Shown piece after piece: positions 1 to 6,674 of a stretch of 9,382 bases of DNA. Each line of letters starts with the position of its first letter. The stretch's first letter is position 1. The stretch lies in NCBI GenBank assembly GCA_014382645.1, contig JACNJI010000159.1, positions 1 through 9,382 of the forward strand, written 5' to 3'. Under the pieces are notes generated by a model, which had not been told where the DNA came from, did no database searches, and saw only the letters and a program-made list of their open reading frames with translations. The stretch comes from Verrucomicrobiota bacterium. Lineage in GTDB: Bacteria > Verrucomicrobiota > Verrucomicrobiia > Opitutales > Seribacteraceae. The translations under genes and the position numbers were made by a program.

Positions 1-417
1 TCGTGTTCGAACTGTTCAACGACACGCACCCAAAAACGAGCGAGAACTTTAGGAGGCTCTCCCCTAGCCTGCGCAGCTGCACATGCGGTCCTTGACGTGA
101 TCGAGGAAGAAAAACTGATTGAAAAAGTAGCCATCCAAGGCGCGTCGTTCAAGGCCGAACTGGAAGCGCTTGCCGCCAAGCATCCGAATCTCGTGAAAGA
201 AGTCCGCGGTCGCGGCTACCTTCTGGCCATGTCCATGAAAGTACCTAGCGGAGAAATCATATCTGCTCTACGTAAGGAAGGACTCATCGCAGTACCGGCA
301 GGTGACGATTCCGTACGTCTACTGCCCCCTCTCAACGCGACTGAAGGAGAAATTACCGAGGCCCTCGAAATTATTGACAAAACCCTATCCACATTTCCAA
401 CTGTCCCGAAAACATGA
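1..417 (+). CDS. argD: Acetylornithine aminotransferase (ArgD), C-terminal part, truncated by the window edge
   Basis: This is the end of a class-III PLP aminotransferase that makes N-acetylornithine from N-acetylglutamate semialdehyde and glutamate (cytoplasm, arginine pathway). The visible part matches the C-terminal small domain: LGGSPLACAAAHAVLDVIEE from about nt 49 (family form FGGNPLACAAALAV), then EVRGRGYLLAM and the closing VRLLPPLNATEGEITEALEI. The PLP lysine and large domain lie outside the window. ArgD is preferred over other class-III enzymes because the stop codon (415-417) overlaps the argF start by 4 nt, with argG next. The frame is open to base 1, but the first 15 codons (about nt 1-45) do not look like ArgD in this frame, where a HGTT(F/L)GG-type approach is expected. 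An indel or a bad contig end is likely there. A downstream GTG at 97 could be called as a start but lies inside the conserved domain, so it is not real. Confidence 0.82.
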   Translation, partial: SCSNCSTTRTQKRARTLGGSPLACAAAHAVLDVIEEEKLIEKVAIQGASFKAELEALAAKHPNLVKEVRGRGYLLAMSMKVPSGEIISALRKEGLIAVPAGDDSVRLLPPLNATEGEITEALEIIDKTLSTFPTVPKT

Positions 418-1358
418 AACATTTCCTCAAAGAAAATGATTTCTCCAATGATGAAATCCTAGAAATTTTTGACCAAGCGTCTCATCTGAAACAGAATCGC
501 AAGCAGGGATTGGCAAACGACTTGGCCGGTCAAACGTGGGGTCTACTTTTCTATAAGAACAGCACCCGAACTCGAGTTTCGTTCGAGGTGGGAATAAATG
601 AGCTTGGCGGTAAAGCGCTTGTACTCGACCAAAAAGCCACCCAAATCGGGCGTGGTGAAAGCATTCACGACACGGCAAAAGTACTTTCCCGATACCTGCA
701 TGGTTTAGTTATTCGCACATTTGAACACGAAATCATCGAGGAGTTCGCCGCCCACGCCGATATACCCGTGGTTAATGCACTGACGGATCTTCTGCATCCT
801 TGCCAGATCTACGCCGACTGTTTTTCCATTGCTGAAAAGTTAGGTGACAGCCGAGACCCGTTTGCATCACTTGCAGGAAAGAAACTGGCCTTTTTAGGAG
901 ACACCTCCTGCAATATGGCCAATTCTTGGATTATGGCGGGAAAACTATTCGGCATGAAAGTTTCTCTTGCCGGCCCCAAAGATTTCGCTCCGAAACCAGA
1001 TTTCCACGACCTCCTAAACAACGAAAGGATGGACTGCGATTTCCAGTTCACTTCCGACCCCAACGAGGCAGTAACGGATGCGGATATTGTCTACACCGAC
1101 GTCTGGGTCAGCATGGGGTCCGAAGAAGAGGAAGAATCTCGCATTGAAAGCATGAAGCCTTTCGCAGTGACGTCCGAACTTCTCTCTCAGGCCAAATCGA
1201 AGGCACTGTTCATGCACTGTATGCCGACTCACCCTGGAATGGAAGTAAGCCAAGAAGTTCTCGACTCTTCACAGACAATTATCTTCGACCAAGCCGAGAA
1301 TCGCCTACATGTCCAGAAAGCTATTCTGGCCAAGCTGGCAAGCAACTCAGCGACCTAG
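414..1358 (+). CDS. argF: Ornithine carbamoyltransferase (ArgF)
   Basis: Catalyses carbamoyl phosphate + ornithine to citrulline + phosphate in the cytoplasm, as a trimer in this family. The 314 residues match the usual length. Carbamoyl-phosphate domain: STRTR at residues 50-54 and HPCQ at 128-131. Ornithine domain: GDTSCNMANSW at 162-172 (family GD..NNMANS), DVWVSMG at 229-235 (SMG loop), the HCMP motif with its cysteine at 268-271, and ENRLH at 295-299. Residues after the HC(M/L)P motif read THPG where many bacterial enzymes have AHRG. E. coli also lacks HRG there, so activity is not in doubt. The TRTR, SMG and HCMP pattern favours ornithine over acetyl- or succinyl-ornithine substrates. 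The ATG at 414 overlaps the argD TGA (ATGA), implying translational coupling. No Shine-Dalgarno is visible. The stop is TAG. Confidence 0.95.
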   Translation: MKHFLKENDFSNDEILEIFDQASHLKQNRKQGLANDLAGQTWGLLFYKNSTRTRVSFEVGINELGGKALVLDQKATQIGRGESIHDTAKVLSRYLHGLVIRTFEHEIIEEFAAHADIPVVNALTDLLHPCQIYADCFSIAEKLGDSRDPFASLAGKKLAFLGDTSCNMANSWIMAGKLFGMKVSLAGPKDFAPKPDFHDLLNNERMDCDFQFTSDPNEAVTDADIVYTDVWVSMGSEEEEESRIESMKPFAVTSELLSQAKSKALFMHCMPTHPGMEVSQEVLDSSQTIIFDQAENRLHVQKAILAKLASNSAT

Positions 1359-1394
1359 GCCAGAACACCAAAAATTACCTAACTCTTGAAAACC

Positions 1395-2621
1395 ATGAAA
1401 ATCGTGCTCGCCTACTCAGGAGGTCTAGACACCTCCGTTCTCGTTCACTGGTTCGCAAAGGAACAGAATGCCGAGGTCATCACTTATTGTGCCGACATAG
1501 GACAGGAAGAAGAACTCGATGGTCTGGAGGAGAAAGCTCTGACCACAGGTGCTTCCGCACACCGAACGGTCGACCTGGTCGATGAGTTCGCTTCCGACTT
1601 CATCTTTCCCATGGTTCGTGCAGAGGCCGTGTATGAAAGCCAGTATTTGCTTGGCACATCAATCGCTCGCCCGCTCATCGCCAAGGCCCAAATCGATATC
1701 GCTCGAGAATTCGGAGCAGACACCGTGGCCCACGGCGCTACGGGCAAGGGGAACGACCAGTGTCGCTTCGAGCTAGCCTTCGCTGCTCTCGCACCGGAGA
1801 TCAAGATTATCGCTCCTTGGCGTGACGCCGAATTCCGAGAACAATTTCCCGGTCGCACTGAAATGATCGAGTACTGCTCCAAGAACGGTATCGACGTAGA
1901 AGCCAGTGCATCCAAGCCATATTCCATGGATCGCAACCTGTGGCACATTTCATACGAAGCCGGCATACTCGAGGACCCTTGGTTCGACCCAACCACGCCC
2001 GACAACAAAGGCATGTTCAAGCTTAGCGTAGACCCTGCGGATGCCCCGGACGACCACGAGTATCTAGAGCTCGAATTCGAAAAAGGTGACTGCGTGGCCG
2101 TCAACGGCGAACCACTCAAACCTGCAGATCTCGTTCGCAAACTTAACTCTCTTGGAGGAAAGCATGGCATTGGGAGGATAGACCTTGTCGAGAACCGTTT
2201 CGTGGGAATGAAAAGCCGTGGTATCTATGAAACTCCTGGAGGTTCCATCCTGCTTCATGCCCATCGGCAGCTAGAAACCCTCACCATGGATCGTGAGCTC
2301 ATGAACCTGCGCGACTCCCTAGTTCCACGGTATGGACAAATGGTGTACAATGGCTTCTGGTACGCCCCCGAACGCGAAGCCCTCCAAGCTCTCGTGGACA
2401 AAAGCCAAGAAACCGTTTCGGGCACCATACGCTTAAAGCTCTTCAAGGGAAACTTGACGACTGTGGGGCGAAAGTCTCCCTTCTCGCTGTACGACGAAGA
2501 CATTGCTTCCATGGAGAAGTCAGACAGCGACTACCGCCCGGAAGATGCAGGTGGCTTCATTCGATTAAACGCTATTCGTCTGCGAGAACGTAATCGCAAG
2601 CAAGGTTATCGGGGATCCTGA
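1395..2621 (+). CDS. argG: Argininosuccinate synthase (ArgG)
   Basis: Joins citrulline and aspartate with ATP to give argininosuccinate, AMP and pyrophosphate; cytoplasmic tetramer in this family. The 408 residues are typical. The N-type ATP pyrophosphatase loop AYSGGLDTS is at residues 6-14, [13 protein letters not shown] at 114-126 (the family usually has V where C is seen) and [15 protein letters not shown] at 174-188. Synthetase and C-terminal oligomerisation segments are complete through [10 protein letters not shown] and the final [12 protein letters not shown]. The ATG at 1395 is chosen over an in-frame TTG at 1386 because it puts the usual [10 protein letters not shown] at the N-terminus. 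The gene lies 36 nt after argF and is probably co-transcribed with it. No Shine-Dalgarno is visible before the start. argH, which would finish arginine synthesis, is absent from the window. Confidence 0.96.
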   Translation: MKIVLAYSGGLDTSVLVHWFAKEQNAEVITYCADIGQEEELDGLEEKALTTGASAHRTVDLVDEFASDFIFPMVRAEAVYESQYLLGTSIARPLIAKAQIDIAREFGADTVAHGATGKGNDQCRFELAFAALAPEIKIIAPWRDAEFREQFPGRTEMIEYCSKNGIDVEASASKPYSMDRNLWHISYEAGILEDPWFDPTTPDNKGMFKLSVDPADAPDDHEYLELEFEKGDCVAVNGEPLKPADLVRKLNSLGGKHGIGRIDLVENRFVGMKSRGIYETPGGSILLHAHRQLETLTMDRELMNLRDSLVPRYGQMVYNGFWYAPEREALQALVDKSQETVSGTIRLKLFKGNLTTVGRKSPFSLYDEDIASMEKSDSDYRPEDAGGFIRLNAIRLRERNRKQGYRGS

Positions 2622-2642
2622 AAATGTCCAAAAAGGTGCATT

Positions 2643-2678
2643 CCACTTTGCTGCGGTTTCGCCCTTATAGCAAAGTGG
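2643..2678 (+). terminator. Hairpin after argG, possible terminator
   Basis: A perfect 10-bp stem (CCACTTTGCT at 2643-2652, AGCAAAGTGG at 2669-2678) encloses a 16-nt loop, in the 101-nt gap between argG and trpG. On the plus strand it is followed only by a weak pyrimidine stretch (CTTTC, CCTTTC), not a clean T-run. Read on the minus strand it is followed about 7 nt later by five Ts. It may end the arg transcript or separate it from trpG, but it could also be a processing or regulatory stem. Confidence 0.45.
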
Positions 2679-2722
2679 CGCTTTCAATTGCCTTTCACTC
2701 CTGCTAGCCTCCGGTTAATCCG

Positions 2723-3292
2723 ATGCGCCTCCTGCTAATAGATAATTTTGATTCATTCACATACAACCTCGTGCAATACTTTGGCGAGCTTGGGGCTGAG
2801 CAAGAAATCTTTCGCAACGATGCCATCACTCCCGAGCAAGCTATTGAACGAGAACCGGACGCGGTGGTCATCTCACCGGGTCCTTGCGATCCCGACCAAG
2901 CGGGCCAAAGTCTAGCCATAATCGAAGCCTTTGCCGGGAAAAAGCCAATCTTCGGCGTTTGCCTTGGTCACCAATGCCTCGGCCAGTATTTCGGCGGAAA
3001 AGTCATTCGGGCCGCGCGCCTAATGCACGGAAAAACCTCTCCGGTGCTCCACGACGAAAAAGAAATATTTGCGGATCTACCCAACCCATTCGAGGCCACG
3101 CGCTACCATTCATTGATAATCGAACCCAATTCAATACCCAACTGCCTCGAAGTTACGGCCAAAACGGAAGAAGGCGAAATCATGGGTATTCGCCACAGGG
3201 AACTACCCGTGTGGGGAGTACAATTCCATCCCGAATCACTTGCCACTGAACAAGGTATATTAATCTTGAAAAACTTCTTAGAACTCTGTTAA
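2723..3292 (+). CDS. trpG: Anthranilate synthase component II / aminodeoxychorismate synthase glutamine amidotransferase (TrpG/PabA)
   Basis: A class-I glutamine amidotransferase that releases ammonia from glutamine for a chorismate-using partner (TrpE for anthranilate, PabB for aminodeoxychorismate). The 189 residues equal the family length. Seen: [18 protein letters not shown] at 3-20; the oxyanion segment ISPGPCDP at 50-57; the nucleophile elbow GVCLGHQ with Cys80; the HGKTSP motif at 102-107; RYHSL at 127-131; and FHPES with catalytic His169 and Glu171. The combination of [13 protein letters not shown] and RYHSL is specific to TrpG/PabA rather than CarA or GuaA. No TrpE or PabB gene lies nearby, so the sequence cannot say which pathway it serves; one protein may serve both, as in Bacillus. 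The ATG at 2723 has no Shine-Dalgarno. It is separated from argG by a hairpin. Confidence 0.93.
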   Translation: MRLLLIDNFDSFTYNLVQYFGELGAEQEIFRNDAITPEQAIEREPDAVVISPGPCDPDQAGQSLAIIEAFAGKKPIFGVCLGHQCLGQYFGGKVIRAARLMHGKTSPVLHDEKEIFADLPNPFEATRYHSLIIEPNSIPNCLEVTAKTEEGEIMGIRHRELPVWGVQFHPESLATEQGILILKNFLELC

Positions 3293-3297
3293 AAAAA

Positions 3298-3319
3298 TAC
3301 CACTTTGGTGATGGTGGTA
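3298..3319 (-). terminator. Hairpin flanked by A7 tracts; terminator-like only on the minus strand
   Basis: TACCAC (3298-3303) pairs with GTGGTA (3314-3319), a 6-bp stem extendable by a T-G pair, with an 8-nt loop. It is flanked on the plus strand by A7 on both sides. Read on the minus strand, the stem is followed directly by seven Ts, the form of an intrinsic terminator, yet both neighbours (trpG and nrdR) are on the plus strand. On the plus strand it sits 14 nt before the nrdR ATG and could instead affect nrdR translation or transcript folding. Confidence 0.4.
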
Positions 3320-3333
3320 AAAAAAGTAAAATA

Positions 3334-3792
3334 ATGCGGTGTCCAAAGTGTTCGTCTGAGGACTCAAAAGTCCTTGATACTCGAGCGAGAAAAGCGGCAT
3401 CAATTCGTCGTCGTAGAGAGTGTTTGTCATGCGAGCATCGCTTTTCAACCATCGAGGAAGTGTTGCGGGAAGACTTGATAGTGGTAAAACGCGACGGGCG
3501 CAGGGAAAGCTTTGACCGTCACAAAACAGCCAAGGGATTGGAACGAGCCATATCAAAACGCTCCATAGACGCAGAACAAATCAATGCCCTGTTGTCGGAA
3601 ACTCTTCGGCGTATCGAAAACGAATACGACAACGAAGTGCCAAGTCGTGCTATAGCAGATGCCATCATTAGCCGTCTGCGAAACGTCGATGAAATCGCAT
3701 GGTTGCGCTTTGCCAGTTTCTACGAGGATTTCAGAGGACTTTCACGATTCGCACGGGAAATCGTAAATTCGAAAGGTGGGGGGAGTGACTAA
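3334..3792 (+). CDS. nrdR: Transcriptional repressor NrdR (ribonucleotide reductase regulator)
   Basis: NrdR binds NrdR boxes upstream of ribonucleotide reductase genes and represses them when its ATP-cone is loaded with dATP/ATP. The 152 residues fit the family (about 150-170). The N-terminal zinc ribbon has Cys3 and Cys6 (MRCPKC) and Cys30 and Cys33 (RRRECLSC), with the typical RRRREC and HRFST segments. The ATP-cone spans about residues 46-136, starting LIVVKRDGRRESFDR and including RSIDAEQI and the closing IAWLRFASFYEDF. The linker between the two zinc-ribbon Cys pairs appears about one residue shorter than usual. The C-terminus ends in KGGGSD, read through a G6 run, and its final 8 nt overlap the next ORF. 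No NrdR box or nrd gene is seen in the window, so its targets are elsewhere. No Shine-Dalgarno; the leader is A-rich. Confidence 0.95.
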   Translation: MRCPKCSSEDSKVLDTRARKAASIRRRRECLSCEHRFSTIEEVLREDLIVVKRDGRRESFDRHKTAKGLERAISKRSIDAEQINALLSETLRRIENEYDNEVPSRAIADAIISRLRNVDEIAWLRFASFYEDFRGLSRFAREIVNSKGGGSD

Positions 3793-4282
3793 AAAGGGAA
3801 ATTCGAACCAACAAAAAACCGACGACTACACACGCTTGACCAATCTCAATTCCCTTGTCTCATTTCTTGGAGGGAATATTAGTTGTGTTGAATCGGAACA
3901 GTTGAATGTAGCCCTTGCATTTCTTCGGTCAAACAATCTCGAACCCGAAATGCCCCCCCGATCTTTCGAACACTGCGTATCACAAGTTGTTCGCTTTCAT
4001 GACCCCAGTCAAATCCACTTTAATTTCGCTCATTGGGACGCTCGCCGTGGAGAAGTTGATCCACTTTGGTTACGCACTACAGTACTTGAAAAATTGTCGC
4101 AACTCGGCGACCACCCGAGTGTTCTTCTAATTGTCTCGGGTCTAAGAAACGCCTTGCTTCGTGCAGGTCGCCGATGGACTCGTCGCCGAGAAGAAACTTA
4201 TCGAGAAGCCATCCACACGATCGAACTTCTGGCTGCTCGCCAAGCGAATCCCGAACAAAAACTGTCGGTTCTATTCATTTAG
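3785..4282 (+). CDS. Unrecognised protein, 165 residues, overlapping the nrdR end
   Basis: I do not recognise this family. It is predicted to be soluble: no signal peptide and no convincing membrane helix, although residues 112-118 (SVLLIVS) are hydrophobic. The N-terminus is polar (MTKKGNSNQQKTDDY). The C-terminal third is Arg-rich (RAGRRWTRRREETYRE, 126-141) and probably helical. Aromatic and His residues cluster at about 71-95 (FHDPSQIHFNFAHWD). Start choice: GTG at 3785 has AAAGG eight nt upstream and gives an 8-nt overlap with nrdR. An in-frame GTG at 3776 would add three residues and lacks a ribosome site. The overlap suggests co-expression with nrdR, not a proven shared function. It is convergent with pheA. 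The ORF is long and open with no competing gene, so it is probably real, but an nrdR-proximal G6 run makes the exact junction uncertain. Confidence 0.6.
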   Translation: MTKKGNSNQQKTDDYTRLTNLNSLVSFLGGNISCVESEQLNVALAFLRSNNLEPEMPPRSFEHCVSQVVRFHDPSQIHFNFAHWDARRGEVDPLWLRTTVLEKLSQLGDHPSVLLIVSGLRNALLRAGRRWTRRREETYREAIHTIELLAARQANPEQKLSVLFI

Positions 4283-4283
4283 A

Positions 4284-4300
4284 CGGGACCTAAAGTCCCG
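4284..4300. terminator. Short hairpin between convergent genes
   Basis: CGGGAC (4284-4289) pairs with GTCCCG (4295-4300) around a 5-nt loop, in the 28-nt gap between the orphan ORF stop and the pheA stop. It is GC-rich and works on both strands, which suits a shared bidirectional terminator. There is no T-run on either side, so any termination would be weak or factor-assisted. Confidence 0.4.
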
Positions 4301-4310
4301 CCAATTGAGC

Positions 4311-5390
4311 TCAGGACGAGGTATTGGGATAACTGCCGAGACATTTCACGAAAGGGCAAACCTTATCTAGCTCGGCGATGGCCTCTGATACCGGTTCGTC
4401 GTCTCGATGGCCAAGGAAATCGACAAAAAAATAGTAGTCCCAAGGCTTGAGTCGACTTGGTCGAGACTCAATCTTGCAAAGGTTAATGCCACGATCACCA
4501 AAAGGTCTGAGACCTTCTTGAAGGGCACCCACCTTATCCGTAAGTGACAGAACCAAACTGGTTTTGTATTCAATGTCTTCGCGGTAAGCCAAGGACTTTC
4601 GGCCGACGACGAGGAAACGGGTCAAATTGTCCTTATGATCCTGAATTCCTTCCGCAATGCAGGGAACGTCATAGAGGCGACCCGCCAGAGCACCCGCAAT
4701 GGCGGCAGTCCCTGAAGCGCCCTTGGCTGTTCGTACCGCTTCGGCGGTGCTGGTTGCGTTTTCAAGGCGGGCAGTGGGCAAATTACGGCGAAGCCACTCC
4801 CCGCATTGAGCGAGCGCTTGATCCTTGGAGGATACTTTCTTAATTTCCTCAAGCGGTGAAGTGGAGAGTAAACTATGCTCGATCTTGAGGTAGACTTGAG
4901 CGATGATCGTCAACTCGGTGTCCACTAAGAGATCGAGCGAACGGTTCACCGACCCCTCGGTGGAATTCTCCACCGGAACCACTCCATAGTCGCACTCGGA
5001 GCGCTCCACCTCGCGAAAGACGTCCGGGATATCCGAAAGGGGCTTATAGGAAAGAGCCGAGCCGAAATTCTTGATCGCTGCTTGATGAGTAAAAGTAGCT
5101 TCGGGTCCAAGATAACCGATCTGTAAATCTTTCTGCAAGGCAATCGATGCGGAAATCACTTCCCGATAAATCGTCCGCAAGGTTGTGACCTCAAGCAAAC
5201 CCTCGTTAAGCTTCTCCAGTTTTCGGAAAACCTCTTCTTCGCGAGCAGGATCGTAGGGATCTAAACCTTGTTCGTTCTTGATGCGACCAATTTCCGCAGA
5301 AGCGCGCACACGGTCGTTGAGCAACCGAGTAACGTCACGGTCGATATCATCAATTTTAGATCGAAGCTGTTCCAGTTCTGAGGATTTCAC
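4311..5390 (-). CDS. pheA: Bifunctional chorismate mutase / prephenate dehydratase (P-protein, PheA)
   Basis: Converts chorismate to prephenate and then phenylpyruvate for phenylalanine synthesis; cytoplasmic. With the GTG at 5390 it has 359 residues, normal for P-proteins. Order: AroQ-type chorismate mutase (about 1-85, ELEQLRSKIDDID and IKNEQGLDPYDPAREEEV); prephenate dehydratase (about 90-265, GYLGPEATFTHQAA at 92-105, PVENSTEGSV at 139-148, NLTRFLVVG at 255-263 with the TRF motif); ACT domain (about 277-355, GALQ at 288-291 and ESRP at 308-311), the phenylalanine-binding site for feedback inhibition. The start is uncertain. The frame is open to a TTG at 5450, but the extra 20 residues look untranslated. 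The GTG at 5390 fits the family N-terminus. An ATG at 5400, in a context identical to the ilvD start, is out of frame by one base. Divergent from ilvD, convergent with the orphan ORF. Confidence 0.94.
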   Translation of the reverse strand: MKSSELEQLRSKIDDIDRDVTRLLNDRVRASAEIGRIKNEQGLDPYDPAREEEVFRKLEKLNEGLLEVTTLRTIYREVISASIALQKDLQIGYLGPEATFTHQAAIKNFGSALSYKPLSDIPDVFREVERSECDYGVVPVENSTEGSVNRSLDLLVDTELTIIAQVYLKIEHSLLSTSPLEEIKKVSSKDQALAQCGEWLRRNLPTARLENATSTAEAVRTAKGASGTAAIAGALAGRLYDVPCIAEGIQDHKDNLTRFLVVGRKSLAYREDIEYKTSLVLSLTDKVGALQEGLRPFGDRGINLCKIESRPSRLKPWDYYFFVDFLGHRDDEPVSEAIAELDKVCPFVKCLGSYPNTSS

Positions 5391-5483
5391 TGAAAAACAT
5401 GGTTGCGAGTGGAGCAAATGTGGATTGTTTAGAGGATCTCCGTAAGGCAATCAATAATTCGCCTAACTAGATTTTACGCAACC
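5391..5483. promoter_or_regulatory. Divergent pheA-ilvD intergenic region with 10-bp inverted repeat
   Basis: This 93-nt stretch must hold the promoters of both divergent genes if pheA starts at 5390. I see no convincing -35/-10 pair on either strand; the AT-rich part is around 5451-5475. Its clearest structure is a perfect inverted repeat, CATGGTTGCG at 5398-5407 and CGCAACCATG at 5477-5486, whose arms each carry an ATG facing outward. The right arm includes the ilvD start codon. No leader peptide or attenuator fits in the space. Confidence 0.45.
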
Positions 5484-6650
5484 ATGAAAACTTCCTGTAA
5501 CAGACCGTACTCCTCAATAATCGTGGACGGCATCGATCGAGCACCCAACCGGTCCATGCTGCGAGCCGTTGGCTTTGAAGACGCTGATTTCGAAAAACCT
5601 CAAGTAGCCGTGTGCTCGGCATGGAGCATGGTGACACCCTGTAATGCTCACCTCGACGAATTGGCCAAGAGATCTGTTATTGGCGTAGACGAAGCGGGTG
5701 GCAAAGCACTCCCATTCGGCACGATAACGGTTTCCGACGGTATCAGCATGGGCACACCCGGAATGAGGTACTCGCTGGTATCCAGAGAGGTTATCGCAGA
5801 TTCCATCGAAACCGTCGTTGGCGCAGAGGGCATGGACGGAGTGGTCGCCATCGGAGGATGCGACAAGAACATGCCGGCCTGCATAATGGCCCTAAGCCGT
5901 CTTAACCGACCGGGAATTTTTGTCTACGGAGGCACCATCCTTCCCGGAATTCACAAGGAACAGAACTTAGATATTGTATCCGTGTTCGAGGCCGTCGGCG
6001 CCCACTCGGGGGGTAAGTTGAGTGAAGACGAATTGAAGGAAATAGAAACTAAGGCGATTCCCGGACACGGTTCCTGTGGAGGTATGTACACGGCAAATAC
6101 GATGTCGTCCGCAATCGAGGCTCTCGGAATGAGCCTACCCGATAGTTCGGCCCAGCTCGCCATCTCCGAGGAAAAACGCATTGATGCAGAAAAAGCAGGC
6201 GCCGCCGTAGTTAACCTAATAGAGAAAAACATATGCCCTAGTGACATCATGACCCGCGAAGCATTCGAAAACGCCATCACCGTTGTCATCTGTCTTGGTG
6301 GTTCCACGAACGCGGTGCTCCACCTACTGGCCATGGCTCATTCGGCAAACATCCCACTCAAACTAGACGACTTCACTGAAATCGGCAAAAGGGTACCCGT
6401 ACTTTGCGACCTCAAGCCAAGCGGCAAGTACAACATGTCTCACTTTGTTCGGATCGGCGGACTGCGCCCTTTGCTCAAGGCACTCCTCGACGAGGGCCTT
6501 CTTCACGGCGACTGCCTCACCGTCACAGGCAAAACTGTCCGTGACAACATCTCTGACGCGGAACCCTATGCTCCCTACCCTGATGGACAGGATCTCGTGC
6601 GTCCGTTCGACAATCCCATCAAGCCCGATAGCCATCTTCGTATCTTGTAG
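5484..6650 (+). CDS. ilvD: Dihydroxyacid dehydratase, N-terminal catalytic-domain fragment
   Basis: As literally encoded, a 388-residue protein ending at the TAG. It carries the cluster-binding and metal-site motifs: Cys53 in MVTPCNAHLDEL, SDGISMGTPGMRYSL from residue 84 (Asp85), Cys126 in GGCDKNMPACIMA with Lys128, and Cys198 in GHGSCGGMYTANTM. The three cysteines (53, 126, 198) are spaced as in the [2Fe-2S]-type plant and mycobacterial enzymes. Conserved VVICLGGSTNAVLHLLAMAH and KPSGKYNM segments follow. It lacks the C-terminal domain with the catalytic serine, so on its own it should not be active. Divergent from pheA, sharing a 93-nt upstream region. Confidence 0.82.
   Translation: MKTSCNRPYSSIIVDGIDRAPNRSMLRAVGFEDADFEKPQVAVCSAWSMVTPCNAHLDELAKRSVIGVDEAGGKALPFGTITVSDGISMGTPGMRYSLVSREVIADSIETVVGAEGMDGVVAIGGCDKNMPACIMALSRLNRPGIFVYGGTILPGIHKEQNLDIVSVFEAVGAHSGGKLSEDELKEIETKAIPGHGSCGGMYTANTMSSAIEALGMSLPDSSAQLAISEEKRIDAEKAGAAVVNLIEKNICPSDIMTREAFENAITVVICLGGSTNAVLHLLAMAHSANIPLKLDDFTEIGKRVPVLCDLKPSGKYNMSHFVRIGGLRPLLKALLDEGLLHGDCLTVTGKTVRDNISDAEPYAPYPDGQDLVRPFDNPIKPDSHLRIL
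6648..6650 (+). other. In-frame amber codon within ilvD (codon 389)
   Basis: TAG falls between HLRIL and [11 protein letters not shown], where homologues have a sense codon (I recall Tyr in ILYGSLAP of yeast Ilv3, and Lys or Arg in some bacteria). TAG ends argF and the orphan ORF in this same window, so TAG is not globally reassigned. Confidence 0.9.
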
Positions 6651-6674
6651 GGCAATCTTGCCAGGGACGGAGCC

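Noticed and set aside
1484..2170. Long open frame (228 codons) on the minus strand opposite argG
   Set aside because: Ser/Arg-rich shadow of a strongly conserved argG; no start context or family resemblance.
2723..3292. trpG as part of a trp operon
   Set aside because: No trpE, trpD or trpC next to it; neighbours are argG and nrdR.
5356..5400. A 14-residue minus-strand ORF (MFFSEILRTGTASI) starting at the out-of-frame ATG, considered as a pheA leader peptide
   Set aside because: It overlaps the pheA coding region itself, has only two Phe residues, and no attenuator hairpins can form before pheA.
5403..5431. TTGCGA plus TGTTTA at 17-nt spacing as an ilvD promoter
   Set aside because: Too few matches to a sigma-70 consensus and within the inverted-repeat arm; not distinguishable from chance.
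5951..6334. Open frame of 127 codons on the minus strand opposite ilvD
   Set aside because: Composition typical of an antisense shadow; ilvD coding is unambiguous here.
6648..6650. TAG as a reassigned sense codon or pyrrolysine
   Set aside because: TAG terminates argF and the orphan ORF in the same window, and IlvD has no known pyrrolysine; a point mutation or error is simpler.
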